The notes under the pieces: model-generated
Database searches by the model: none
The model's input: only the letters and a program-made list of their open reading frames with translations
Told to the model about the DNA's origin: nothing
NCBI GenBank assembly: GCA_963813315.1
Contig: CAWEYO010000020.1
Location: 62,001 to 126,000, forward strand
From: CAWEYO01 sp963813315
GTDB lineage: Bacteria > Pseudomonadota > Alphaproteobacteria > Rhizobiales > Rhizobiaceae
Length of the DNA stretch: 64,000 nt
Direction of reading: 5' to 3'
Translations under genes and position numbers: made by a program
Part shown: positions 1 through 11,681 of the stretch, piece by piece
How the letters are laid out: each line of letters opens with the position of its first letter
How positions within the stretch are numbered: the stretch's first letter is position 1

Positions 1-584
1 CGAGGCCGCTCTCGCCGCCGCGCTCGAGGACCGTGGCGAAGGCCGCCGCCAGTTCACTATTTTCGCGGACTGCCGCGCCTGTAATCATGTCGCGCCGGGC
101 CTCGCCGACAAGAGCCGCTTCCATCTGCGGGTCGAGCATCTCGAAATGCCCGGCGATGTTGGCCTCAAGCGGGAACTGGTGCAGCACCGCCTCGCAGAAG
201 GCGTGGATGGTCTGGATCTTCAGCCCGCCCGGCGTCTCCAGCGCGTCGGCGAAAAGCCGACGCGCGCGCGCAGCTTTGGCAGGCGGAGGCGCCGCTCCTT
301 CGATTGCCTCGATACTTCTCGACAGCTCCGCGTCGTCGAGCATCGTCCACTGAGCGAGGTTGCGAAGACCCGGTTCGCCATGTTGGCCGCGGCGGCGCGC
401 GTATAGGTCAGGCACAGGATCTTCGAGGCTCGGTGCCTTCGAGCAGCAGCTGGATCACGCGCTGCGACAGCACATGCGTCTTGCCGGACCCGGCATTGGC
501 CGACACCCAGACGGAATTCCGCGGGTCGGAGGCCCTTGCCTGGAGCGCGATCGTCTCGGGCGGGATGACCAGCCGCCTTTTCAT
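1..584 (-). CDS. addA: AddA helicase-nuclease subunit, N-terminal part only (frameshifted, cut by window edge)
   Basis: AddA is the UvrD-like helicase and nuclease subunit of the AddAB complex, which resects double-strand breaks for RecA loading. The start is ATG at 584; it overlaps the addB stop by 4 bases (ATGA). The first residues read MKRRLVIPPETIALQARAS, followed by the Walker A loop NAGSGKTHVL and the helicase segment KILCLTYTRAAAANMANRVF. A base is missing near 428-436, so the two segments sit in different frames; further frame changes follow towards position 1. Only about 190 residues of a protein of more than 1,100 are present. Identification is firm; the break is probably a sequence error. 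Confidence 0.85.
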
Positions 585-3500
585 TCCTCGCCTTCCGAAT
601 CAATGCTGTCTTCGCTGCCCGCCGACCATTCAAGCACGCGCGCGAGGTGGTCGTAGTCGCCGTCCGTCTCGCCTTCGCGGAACGGCAGTGCCCGCGACAG
701 ATAGCCGTTCGCGGGATCGTTGTAGTGGCGCAGCAGCTGCTCGAGCCGGCGCCACGCCTCTTCGGCCAGTTCGATCCGCCGATTTGATGTTGCGATTGTA
801 TTCGAGGATCGATTGCTCCTCGACCTCGCCATTCGCCTTGAGCCGCACGAAGGCAAGCTCGAGCCGGCTGACGCGGGCCAAGACCCTTGAACGCGCCGCG
901 CTTCAGCAGCGCCGCCTCCAGCGCGAGCTGCGGCGCCAGCAGCGTGTGCGCCTGCCCCTTCGAGGGCGACGAGCCGGTCTTGTAGTCGAGAATGTCGGCC
1001 ATGCCTGCCGGGCGAAGATCGATGCGGTCGGCGTAGCCCGACAGCGTGACGCCCGTTGCGCCGACCGGCGTAGCCTCGGCGCAGCTCTTCCGAACGCCGG
1101 CTCGTTACACCCTCGCGGTCCTCGCGCTCCCATCGAACAATGTCTTCGGCCAGGGCTTCAAAGCGCGGCCACCACACGGCCTCGACATCGGCCGGAAGCG
1201 CCAATTCGGCAAAACATTGTCTCCCGATGCCCAAGAGCTGTTCCTCTGCTTCAGGGCCTGCGGCATCGATGCCGGCTTCTGTGAAGCGCTGCAGGATGTC
1301 ATGGAACAGCGTGCCGCGCTCGGCCGCACCCGGATCGCGCAGCAGCGGCTCGAGCGGCGCCAGATCGAGAATCCGCCGCGCATAGACCGCATAGGGATCG
1401 CGCCGCAGCGTCTCGATCTCGGTCACCGAGAAGCGCGTTCGGCCGTGCCTCCAACGGCGGCGCGGGCGCGGGCGGCTCGCAAACGGCGCCTCCCCGCCGT
1501 CGTCCAGCATCCTGGCCCAGCCGAGCAGCCTGTCGCCCCGCGCCCGCAAGCTTCACAGCGTGCTCCGTTCCGGCGAAGGTCAGCAGGCGCTGCAGCCAGC
1601 GCGAGGGCACGGCCGGGGCGTCGCCCGAGCGCGCCGCGCGGGTCAGCACCACTGTCCCGGTCCCCATGCGCCATCAAGAAATCATGCGCGGCAAGGCCGA
1701 TCCGCCGCTCCGGCGGTTCGAGATCGAGGCCTGCCTTCATGATGCGCGACATGAAGCGGTCGGCCTCGGCCCGGCGCGGCCAGCTGCCCTCGTTCAGCCC
1801 GCCGAGCACCAGCGTGTCGACGGTCTGCAGCCGCGCCTCGAGCGCGCCCCAGATGGCGACGCGGCCGTCGCCGCCGGCGCTTGGCTTGACGATCTCCGGG
1901 CCGATCAGTGCCGCCAGCACATCCGGCCATTCTGGCAGCGCTAGCTCGCATCGAGCATTCCGACGCCAGCACCGAGCGCAGGAACCCGGCAAGCTTTGCG
2001 CCGGCATCGCCCGCATAGAGGCCGGTCAGGCCGCCCTCCACCCCGCGGCCGAGCGCTTCCAGCGCAACGACCGTGGCGCGCGCGATCTCCTGCAAAACTA
2101 CCGGCTCGTCCTTGCGGAGCCTCAGCAAGCGGATCGAGCGCCTCATGAAGGCTGCCAAGCAGCTGCCGGGCCTCGTCTATGCGTTGCGGGCCTATGCGCG
2201 CCAACCAGGACGGCACGTGGCGATCGCCGGCGAGCGCTGCGAGGCGCTCTTCGAACAGTCGGCCGAGGTCTGCGGCATCCGGCCTGCCCGTGCCGCCGCG
2301 CAGCGCCACCAGTTCGATCGTCTCGGCTGCGCGGCGAACGATGCCGCGCTCCAGGCCAAGCGCCAAGAAGCGGATGCTTCAGCAGCGCAAGAAGCGCGAC
2401 CGGGTCGCCCGGCCGACAGCGGCTTCGAGCAATGAGGCGCAGCAGCGTTGCCGGGCGGCGTCCGCGCAAGCGGCGTGCCGCCGGAATCGTCGGCGCGGAT
2501 GCCGAAGCGCAGAAGTTCGGCCGAGACGCGGCGAGCCAGATCGCGGTCGCCGGTGACCAGCGCTGCATTTTTGCCTTCGACTGCGATCGCGCTGCCGCAG
2601 CGCGATGGCGATGGCGAGCGCCTCGTCGCGCTCGGTTGCGGCTTCGACCAAGCGTCACACCCGCCAGTGCGGCGTCGATTTCGGTTTCGCGGAAGGTTGG
2701 ACGAAAGTCGGTCCACCGTCCGTCGTTTCGGCTGGCCGCAGCGCTTCGCTCACCAGCCGGGAACGGTGCGCCAGTGGCAGCGACGAGATACCGATCTCCT
2801 CGACATCCGCTCGGCGCAACGCCGATCTTGCGGAGCAGCTTCGCAAGGCCGAATTGCGGGATGGCCGAGCACGGAGGACCGGCCCTTTGCTTGCGCGACA
2901 AGCGACCACGCATCGCTCGTCCAGTGCGTGTCGAGGCCGGGCAGCACCACCGCGCCGTTCGGCAGGCGCGCGATCACCGACAGCAGTTCGGCGGTCGCCG
3001 GGATAGAGCCGGTCGAGCCGGCGGCGATCACCGGGCCGAGCTGGCGGATTGCGGGCAAGCCGCGCCGCCTCGGCCCTGATCAGCGCGCTGCGATGCGCCG
3101 CCGGGTTGGATTGTTGGCGCTCAGCGAGGACTTCCGGCCAGGCTGCCGTGACGATTCGCAGGAAGTCGAGCGTCACCTGCCACCAGCCGGCAAGATCGCC
3201 CGAGACAAGCGCGTCGAGCCTCGCCCAGTCGGAGCCTTCCGTCTCGATCTCGTCCATCAAGGCCGCCAGGTCGCGCGCGAGCCAGATCGCATCCGCCGCC
3301 GAGGCCGGCACGACGACCTCTTCCTCGAACAGGGCGGCGACATGGGCGGGCAGCCGGCTCTTCCAGGCGCGCACCAGCGGCGCCAGCAGCAGCAGACGGT
3401 CGATGCGAAGCGATCGGCGGCGCAAGATCGAGCGCGGCCGGGCCCCCGCGCTCGAACAGCAGCTCGTCTTCGTCGAACTCGCCGAGCGGCCGGATCGTCG

Positions 3501-3728
3501 GCAGGATCGCGGAGCGGCCCGCCGGCCAGCTCGACGAACGACGCTGCGCAGCTCGCGCGCGGCGCGACGCGTCGGCACGAAGATGGTGGCGTCGGCAAGC
3601 GTCAGCGGATCGCCGTCGAAGGCGAAGCCGGGTACCAGCTCGCCCGCGAGCAGCGCTTCGGCAAGCGTCGGCAGGAAGGGCACGCCGGCCGGAATGGAAA
3701 AGACGCGCGGCGGCTCCGGCACGCTCAT
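581..3728 (-). CDS. addB: AddB double-strand break repair subunit (frameshifted as read)
   Basis: AddB is the inactive-helicase/nuclease partner of AddA in alphaproteobacterial recombination. The start is ATG at 3728, giving MSVPEPPRVFSIPAG and then VPFLPTLAEALLAGEL, a typical rhizobial AddB N-terminus. Later segments in other frames include TIFVPTRRAARELRSVV, LVLGGLNEGSWPRRAEADRF (near 1800), and the C-terminal nuclease region with FSVTEIETLRRDPYAVYARR (near 1400). The total span corresponds to about 1,049 residues, the family's usual length, which shows that insertions and deletions nearly cancel. Many frame changes are present (for example near 3,600, 3,060, 2,650, 2,000 and 1,560). The gene is coupled to addA by an ATGA overlap. 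Confidence 0.88.
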
Positions 3729-3732
3729 CGCT

Positions 3733-4466
3733 TCAGCCAGCGTCCGTCGATACAGCCGTTTCGGCAAGCGGGATCGCGTCCGGCGTGCCGACGGTGATCC
3801 ACTGACCCTCCATCTCGATGCCGAACAGCCGGCCGGCGGCGATGGCCCGGTCGAAATAGAGGTTGAGCGAATGCGGCACTCGCCGGGGCACGCTGCGAAG
3901 ATGCGCGGGTGGACGATCGCCGCGCCGGCATAGATCAGACCTTCCGTCAAGCCCGCCGGAGCGCGACAAGCCTGCCGTCGGCGGCGAGCACGAAATCGGT
4001 CCTGCCGTTGTGGCCGGTCGCCGATTGCAAGTCCGCCAGCATGAGCAGAATATCCATCCCCGACGGGTCCCATGCAAGCGCCAGCCGTTCGAGATTCGAG
4101 CCGGCCGCGGTCGATCCAGAACGTGTCGGCGTTGAGGATGAAGAACGGCTCACGTCCGAGAACCGGCAGCGCCTTGACGATGCCGCCGCCGGAATCGAGC
4201 AGTTCGGCGCTCTCGTCGGAAATCACGACCGCCGGCTTCGCCCGGCGCGGCGCACATGCGCGACGATCTGTTCGGGGAAATGGTGGACGTTGACGACTGC
4301 CTTGACGACGCCGGCTTCGGCAAGGCGTGTCGAGGCCCCAGTCGAGCAGCGTCTTGCCGGCGATCCGCACCAGCGGCTTCGGGATCGTGTCGGTGATCGG
4401 CCGCATCCGCTTGCCGAGGCCCGCGGCAAGCACCATCGCAGCGGTGGGTTTTGTCCCATTGATCAC
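3733..4466 (-). CDS. MurU-like sugar-phosphate nucleotidyltransferase (frameshifted as read)
   Basis: This encodes a nucleotidyltransferase of the GT-A fold. The start is GTG at 4466, preceded by GAGGAG at a good distance. The N-terminus has MVLAAGLGKRMRPIT followed by PKPLVRIAGKTLLDWGLD, the signature loop and the PKP motif of MurU/RmlA-like enzymes. The C-terminus reads GQWITVGTPDAIPLAE, which is also typical. Its neighbour upstream is an AmgK-like sugar kinase. In Pseudomonas, AmgK and MurU work in succession to recycle N-acetylmuramic acid to UDP-MurNAc, and by context this is the likely role here. About 244 residues are expected; several one-base indels break the frame (near 4,320, 4,235 and 4,080). 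Confidence 0.75.
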
Positions 4467-4496
4467 AGAATCGCTCCTCGAGCAACCCGCATTGCG

Positions 4497-5987
4497 TCAT
4501 AGAGCGCTCGCGAGTTCGGCGAGCGCCGGATGGGCCAGCGCACGCCGGAGATAGTCCCGGATGCGCGGCAGATGCTTCAGATAATCCGGCTTGCCGTCGC
4601 GGCGGTCCAGTCGCACGAAAATCCCGAGGATTTTGGAATTGCGCTGCGCGGCCATGATCGCATAGGCCTCCTCGAAGCGCCCTCGTTCAAAGCTACCCGC
4701 TTTTGCCGCGTGCGCGCACATAGGCGTCGACCGTCCGCCTGTTCGATCTCCGGCGGAACGGTCACGCGCGCGTCCAATGGCGAGCGAAGCGACGTCATAG
4801 GCTGACGGGCCGATCAGCGCGTCCTGGAAATCGAGGATGCCGAGCCGGTCATGGCCTTCACGGTCATCGCGCCAGATGAGGTTGGGCGAATGGAAGTCGC
4901 GCAGCACAAGACCGTGCTCCTTTCCTTCCAGACGGTCGAACGCGGCATTCCAGGCCGCCGCGAAGCCGGCGCGCTGTGCCGGGGTCGGCAGGCTTGCCGA
5001 ACACCGCCGGCACGTACCAGTCGAGCAGCAGTTCGGCCTCGATCATCATGGCGTCGCGGTCGAAGGGCGGAATCCGATGGAACATGCCCGGCGCTGCCTC
5101 GAAGGATTTCGGCCAGGACCTGCCGTGAATTTCCGCCAGCAGCTTCGCCGCCGCCTCGATAGCGCTCGGCGAACGGGCTTGCCCTCGGCCGTCCAGGAAG
5201 CTGCCGGAGCCGAGATTCTCGATCAGCAGAAAGCCGCCGTCGAGATCCTGCGCGAAGATCTCGGGTACCGCGACACCGCCCTGCCGCGAGCAGCGCGTCG
5301 ATCGCGACGAACGCCGACGACCGACTGCGCCGTGTGGGCGATCTCGGCATAAGGTCTGCCGTCGCGCACCGGCGGACCCAGAACCAGCCGCGGCGAGTTC
5401 ATCAGGATGCAGCGGTGCCGCGTCCGGTCGGGCAACGGTCTCGTAGCTGCGCGCCGAGGCATCGCCGGAAAAATGCGCGCGATCCGCGCGCGCCCATCCC
5501 GCCCGGTCGAAGAAATTGCCGCGCCGCAAGCGAGCGCTCGATGCGGTCGATCGCGGCCGGTGGTCCAGCGATCCTCGCATGCCGGCCCTCGCCCTCATGC
5601 GAAAGCTCCACGACAATCGCCCCATCGGGAAGCAGCGCCGGCCGCTTGCTCCGGCCATTCGACGATCGCGATGCCGTCGTCTGCCGCCTCGTCGAAGCCG
5701 AGTCGTCGAGTTCCGCCGCCGAGGAAAGCCGGTAGAGGTCGAAATGCTGGACGGGAAGCGGCGCCTCGTAGCTCTGGACCAGCGTGAAGGTCGGGCTCGG
5801 GACCTCAAGCCCGGGGTCGGCCGGCCAAGGCCCGGATCAGACCGCGCGCCAGCGTGGTCTTGCCGGCGCCGAGATCGCCCTCCAAGCGCAAGCACATCGC
5901 CGGGGCGAAGCGCTGCGGCGATGTCCTGGCCAAGCAAGCCGTTGCGCGATCGTCGGCCAGACGCCGTTCCAGTAACGCCTGCTTCAT
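4497..5987 (-). CDS. tsaE: TsaE fused to an AmgK-like phosphotransferase (frameshifted as read)
   Basis: This is a two-domain protein of about 497 residues. The N-terminal third is TsaE, the ATPase needed for threonylcarbamoyl-adenosine (t6A) tRNA modification; its Walker A segment reads LEGDLGAGKTTLARGLIRAL (near 5,830-5,890). The rest is an aminoglycoside-phosphotransferase-fold kinase like AmgK (MurNAc/GlcNAc 1-kinase): RADRAHFSGDASARSYETV marks its start and the catalytic block is LRDFHSPNLIWRDDREGHDR then LGILDFQDALIGPSAYDVAS (about 4,900-4,790). The start is ATG at 5987, 9 bases after divL ends. Several indels break the frame. The 3' end overlaps an ATG (ATGA), but the next gene uses a later GTG. 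The fusion is common in Rhizobiales as far as I know. Confidence 0.82.
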
Positions 5988-5996
5988 CGACCACCG

Positions 5997-8581
5997 CTAC
6001 TCTGCCGCGGCCTTGGCGCGCAACGGGACCATGGGGAACCGGCAGATGACGGTCGTGCCCCGGTCCTTTGCTGATCGATCCGCACGGTGCCGCCATGCAG
6101 CTCGACGAAGCTCTTCACGATCGACAAGCCCAAGCCGGCGCCGCGCCGCCGGCCGCCATTGGTGCGCGGCTCGAAGCGGCGGAACACCGTGTCGAGGACC
6201 TCGGGCGGCATGCCCGGACCGTCGTCGTGCACGGAGAACTGTACGCCGCCCTCGACCATTTCGCAGGCAGCGTAATGACGCTGCCTTCCGGCGCGTAGTT
6301 CGCGGCATTGCTGAGCAGATTGAAGAGAATCTGGCGGACGCGGTTCTCGTCGCCATGGAAGTTCTGCGGCGCCCGCGAAACATCGACGTCGAGCGTGATC
6401 GCGTGTTCGCGCAGCCGGTCCGATACCAGTTCCGCCGCCGTCGCTGATCGTGTGATCGATCCGGACTTCGCCGATGTCGAGCTCCATGATGCCGGCGTCG
6501 ACGGTGGCAAGGTCGAGGATGTCGTTGACGATGGTCAGCAGCACCGAGGACGACGAGCCGATATGGTCGACATATTCGCGCTGCCGCGGCTGTCAGCGGC
6601 CCGGTGCCGGGCAGCGTCAGGAGCTCGGTGAAGCCGATGATGTTGGTCAGCGGCGAGCGCAGTTCGTAGGAGACGTGCTGCACGAAATCGTTCTTCAGCT
6701 GGTCGGCCTTCTGCAGCGCTTCGTTCTTGTCCTTCAGCGCCCGCTCGACATTGACGCTGTCGGTGACGTCGACGAAGGTCATCATCACCTGGCCGTTGGG
6801 CAGATGGATCACGGCATAGCGCAGCACTGTCGCCGTTCTTCAAGCTCGGCCTGGCCGTGGCGGTCGCGGCGCTCGTCGTCGAAGCCGGTGACGGCGGCGA
6901 CGAACCCGCCCCAGGGACTATCCTCGGCAAGCATGTCGCATACCGCCCTGATTTCCGAAATATGTGTGCTCGGCCGCACGAAATCGGGATCTAGACCCCA
7001 CAGGCGCGAGAAGGCAGGGTTGGCCAGCCGGACGCGGCCATCCGGACCGAACACGGCGACGCCCTCCGCCAGATTGTCGAGCGTTTCGCCCTGAACGCGC
7101 ACCGCCGTGTTGTAGCGGCTTTCGAGGTCGATCTTCTCGGTCAGGTTCTCGAACACCCAGGTCACGCCGCCCTTCGGCTGCGGATTGGCGACGACGCGGA
7201 TCGTGCGGCCGTCGGGCAGATGCCACCAATGTTCCTGCGACTCGACGGCGCGATAGGCGGCCAGCAGGTTCTCCTTCCAGCGCCGCCATTCGGGCTGCTC
7301 GGCGATCTTGCCGTCGCTGCGCAGCCGGTCGAGCAGAAGCGCATTGTCCGGCGCGCTCGCCAGGAATGCGTGATCAAGGCTCCACAGTTTCTGGAACGCC
7401 TGGTTGAAGAAGCGCAGCTTCTCGTCCGCATCGAAGATCGCGACCGCCGTCGTCAGCTGGTCGAGCGTGTCGGCGTGGCTGCGGACCGTGCGCTCATGCT
7501 CCTCGCGTATGGCCTCGACATCGCTCATGTCGGTCGGCGATGCCGGCCGAGCCGCTCGCTGCCGGCGAAATCGGTAACCGCAAACACGCGCCGGTCGCCC
7601 TCGATCACGGTCGACAGCGTCTGCTCGAAAACAGGATGCCTCGCCTGATGCCGGGCGATCGCTTCGCGGGCCTGGCGTGCCCAGGAATTCCTTGCCGTCG
7701 CGAACGGCGGCATCGGCGCTCTCCGCTTCGACGGCATCGGCGATAGGCGCGGTTGACCCATTTCAGCCTGCCATCGGCGCTGCGCATCCAGAACGGCATC
7801 TTCAGCGCTTCGATCAGGCCGAGCATCGTCTCGTAGTCGGCGCGCAAGCCGCTGGTTCTCGAGCTTCAGCCGGGCCTGCGTGCGCTGCGTCTCGGACAGC
7901 GATAGGAAGCGCACGATGACATGCGCGGCGCGTCTTGCGGCCCTGAACTTCAAGCGGCGCGCCGATTTGGCGTCTCGACCACCAGGTCGAAGCCGATCGC
8001 CCTTCTCGCGCAGCGCCGCGACGGCATGTTCGAGCGCGGCCGCCGAACGCGGCGTCAGCCAGCGGCCGAAGGCAAGGAAGCCGCCACGCTCTTCCGGCGC
8101 GCCCGCTTCCGGCGGCAGCGTGCCGATCAGCTCGGGCTTCTTGCCTTGTCGCTCGCCCAGACCACGACGCGCTGGTCGCGCAGGTTGAGCAGCGCTTCGG
8201 ACGCGCTGGAGCGATGCGTTGAGATCGGCGACGCTGGCCGCGCAGCTCGCACATTCTCGGCGGCGGTCCGTGCCCGCTCGCGGATAAGCCAGATCGCCGA
8301 GAGGAGCGCCGCGCCCATGACGCCCGCGAAAACCGCCAGCCTGCATGACCTCGACAGTGCCGACCGAAAGTCCGTTCACGCGGAGTGCCCCGTTGCGCCT
8401 GTGCCATCGCGGCGGTCGTCAGTGCCGTCGTGACAGTGAGAGCAGTGCCGATACCGGGATGCAGCGCTGCCGACCCCGCTCGTCGCCACAGCCCCCCAAT
8501 CCGGGACTTTCGCCGTCCGCTGGAATCCTCGTAGCCGCCGGAATCGGCGTCTCCCGCTTGAAGCGGGCATTTTCCCGGCAT
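5997..8581 (-). CDS. divL: DivL-like PAS sensor (pseudo)kinase with Tyr in place of the phospho-acceptor His (frameshifted as read)
   Basis: This is a membrane sensor kinase homologue of about 861 residues. The start is ATG at 8581 (MPGKCPLQAGDAD), with GGAGAGGA upstream. A hydrophobic segment lies near 8,290-8,350, PAS domains cover about 6,830-7,850, and then come DHp and HATPase domains (HGDENRVRQILFNLLSNAAN; DDGPGMP; GAGLGLSIVKSFVELHGG). The H-box reads HVSYELRSPL: the Tyr codon at 6,666-6,668 replaces the usual His, the hallmark of Caulobacter DivL, which controls CckA-CtrA signalling. The position between tsaE and ahcY matches the DivL locus I recall from Agrobacterium. Frame changes occur near 6,440, 6,600, 6,830, 7,540, 7,850, 8,000 and 8,200. 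Confidence 0.83.
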
Positions 8582-8713
8582 GTCTTGTTCCTCTCCGCCG
8601 CCGATGCAAGACCGCCTGACGTGCCCCAACGTCCCCCGACCCCGGAGCTTGGGGCGTCGCGAATCACTACACTCTACCTGCTGCGCGAATCGCCGTGAAG
8701 AAGGTCGTCCGCG

Positions 8714-8751
8714 CAAAAACAAAGCCGGGCGAAATGTCAATCGCCCGGCTT
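8714..8751 (-). terminator. Rho-independent terminator of ahcY
   Basis: An 11-bp perfect stem, AAGCCGGGCGA (8722-8732) and TCGCCCGGCTT (8741-8751), has an 8-base loop. Read on the minus strand it is followed by TTTGTTTTTG, a good U-tract. It lies 29 bases downstream of the ahcY stop and separates ahcY from divL. Confidence 0.85.
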
Positions 8752-8779
8752 CAATATCTTGTAGGCTGCGGGACGATGA

Positions 8780-10184
<1,405 letters not shown>

Positions 10185-10289
10185 TGTCGTGCTCCGATAA
10201 AAGGTTGATTCGCCCGCGGCGCGTGGCCGGCAAGCGTGCGCGATTCTGCGACCTGACTAGCAGATCGCGCCTTGCCTCGACAATGGGAT

Positions 10290-10305
10290 ATAAAGAAATC
10301 TTTAT
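10290..10305. promoter_or_regulatory. Palindromic operator candidate upstream of ahcY
   Basis: The 16-mer ATAAAGAAATCTTTAT has perfect 7-base inverted arms (ATAAAGA / TCTTTAT) around a 2-base centre, in an otherwise GC-rich leader between the HPr gene and ahcY. It resembles what I recall of the site described for ArsR-family regulators of the SAM/SAH cycle (SahR/SamR) in Proteobacteria. That assignment is from memory and context. The palindrome itself is directly visible. Confidence 0.6.
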
Positions 10306-10343
10306 TCGTGCATATGTTGTGCGAGGCCTCGGAGCGTCGGACG

Positions 10344-10650
10344 TCACGCTCTCCTCGCCGAAGCGCGACGCGATCAGCTGCCTCGAGCGCCGCCATCGCC
10401 TGCTCGGCCTCCGGGCCGCTCGGCGGTGACGCGGATGCGAGCAGCCCGGGCTGGCCGCAAGCATCATCAGTCCCATGATCGACGTGCCGCCGACCTGACG
10501 CCGTCCTTCTCGACATTGACCAGTGCGTTGAAGCCGCTGACAAGCGGACACGAATTTGGCGGAGGCGCGCGCATGCAGGCCGCGCTGGTTGACGATCTCG
10601 AAATCACGCACGAGGGCCTGATGGCCGTCCATGGCTTCTTGGCCGGTCAT
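10344..10650 (-). CDS. HPr family phosphocarrier protein (frameshifted as read)
   Basis: This small phosphocarrier of the alphaproteobacterial regulatory PTS receives phosphate from enzyme I on His and is modified on Ser by HprK. Visible are the His loop NQRGLHARASAKFV and the Ser region GGTSIMGLMMLAASPGCS. ATG at 10650 overlaps the upstream EIIA stop (ATGA); an inner ATG at 10632 (MDGHQALVRDFE) is the other possible start. The C-terminus ASRFGEE is followed by TGA at 10344 if one extra base is removed near 10,352. Frame changes also occur near 10,540, 10,500, 10,430 and 10,390. About 96-102 residues. Confidence 0.8.
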
Positions 10651-11050
10651 TTGCTGCTCAGCAGCTGGCTGGCGACATTGATGTATTTGCGGCCGGCGGC
10701 CTGCGCCTCGTCCAGCGCCGTGGCCATGTTGTCGGCGGTGCGCACGCTGGACAGCTTGATCAGCATCGGCAGGTTCATGCCGGCGATCACCTCGACCCGG
10801 CCGGCTTCCATGACCGAGATGGCAAGATTGGACGGCGTGCCGCCGAACATGTCGGTCAGAATGATGACGCCGGCGCCGCTGTCGGCCCGCGCCACGGCGT
10901 CGACGATGTCGCTGGCGGCGCTGCTCCATGTCGTCGTCGGCGCCGATCGCGACGGTTTCGAAGTTTTCCTGCGGGTCCGACGACGTGCTCCACGGCGTTG
11001 CGGAATTCCTCGGCCAGCTGACCGTGCGTCACGAGCACGAGTCCGATCAT
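10647..11050 (-). CDS. PTS mannose-type EIIA component (frameshifted as read)
   Basis: This is an EIIA of the mannose/fructose-sorbose fold (about 134 residues) that takes phosphate from HPr and acts in regulation, not sugar uptake, since no EIIB or EIIC gene is nearby. It starts at ATG 11050 with MIGLVLVTHGQLAEEFRNAV, which contains the phospho-acceptor His in the VTHGQL motif. The second half reads GVIILTDMFGGTPSNLAISV and ends in LLSSK. A frame change occurs near 10,970 and another near 10,920. It lies between hprK and HPr in one operon. Confidence 0.82.
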
Positions 11051-11226
11051 TCTGCGTTGGCTCCCGTCATGGCCCTTCATGGGCGCATCGTTTTGTGACT
11101 GCTCTTCCGGCTGTCCGGGCGGCAAGAGCGCTATCTTGTCGACGCGCGGTCCGTTGACAAGCCCAAATCTGCGACGGGATCGGCCAAATTGACGCATTTC
11201 GCAGCATGCCAGATGCGGCCGTGCCT

Positions 11227-11681
11227 TCAGCGCGAAGGGCGGCAGCGACAGGCGTGCCGCCACGGCAAGCAGCGCCGCCTGTCATGTCGCCGGTCGGCGA
11301 GCGTCAAGGCACGGGACGCTGCAGCCTGCCAGCGTTTCGGTCCTTTCCTCCGGAAACCGCTGCGCTGCGCGTATCGGGAACCAGCCTCACGAGCAGGTCG
11401 ACAACCATCACGGCCTCGAATGCAATCGGCTGCGGGCCGAGTCCCGTAGACCTCCACCAGACCGGCGATCGCGTGCGGAGCGCCGGCAAACAAGGCGGCC
11501 GCCTCGACCGTCCAGCAACACCTGGTCGTCGCGACAAGCCGCGCAAACAGCCCCGCTCGGCCGAACATGATCGATCAGCGCAGAGCGCAAGCGTCGTCTT
11601 GCCGGAGCCCGACGCTCCGGCGATCAGGACGCCGCGATCACCGAGCACCACGGCTGTCGCGTGGAGGTTGCGTTCCTGCAC
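11227..11681 (-). CDS. hprK: HPr kinase/phosphorylase, short alphaproteobacterial type (frameshifted as read)
   Basis: HprK phosphorylates and dephosphorylates HPr on serine. Alphaproteobacteria have a short form of about 150 residues that keeps only the catalytic domain. The start is GTG at 11681 (MQERNLHATAVVLGDRGVLI), and the P-loop GASGSGKTTLAL follows at about residues 23-34. The later segment LAVAARLSLPPFA lies near 11,260-11,230. The exact stop is unclear because of frame changes; I place it at the TGA at 11,227, which lies in a neighbouring frame. The gene overlaps the chvG end. The cluster chvI-chvG-hprK-EIIA-HPr is conserved in Rhizobiales. Confidence 0.78.

Noticed and set aside
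1046..3079. 677-codon plus-strand open frame opposite addB
   Set aside because: It is rich in Arg, Ala and Pro, matches no family, and lies antisense to clear AddB segments. It is a by-product of high GC codon bias.
10185..10343. SAH riboswitch before ahcY
   Set aside because: I could not align the leader with the conserved SAH-aptamer core, and the leader already contains a protein-type palindrome; a covariance-model search would settle it.
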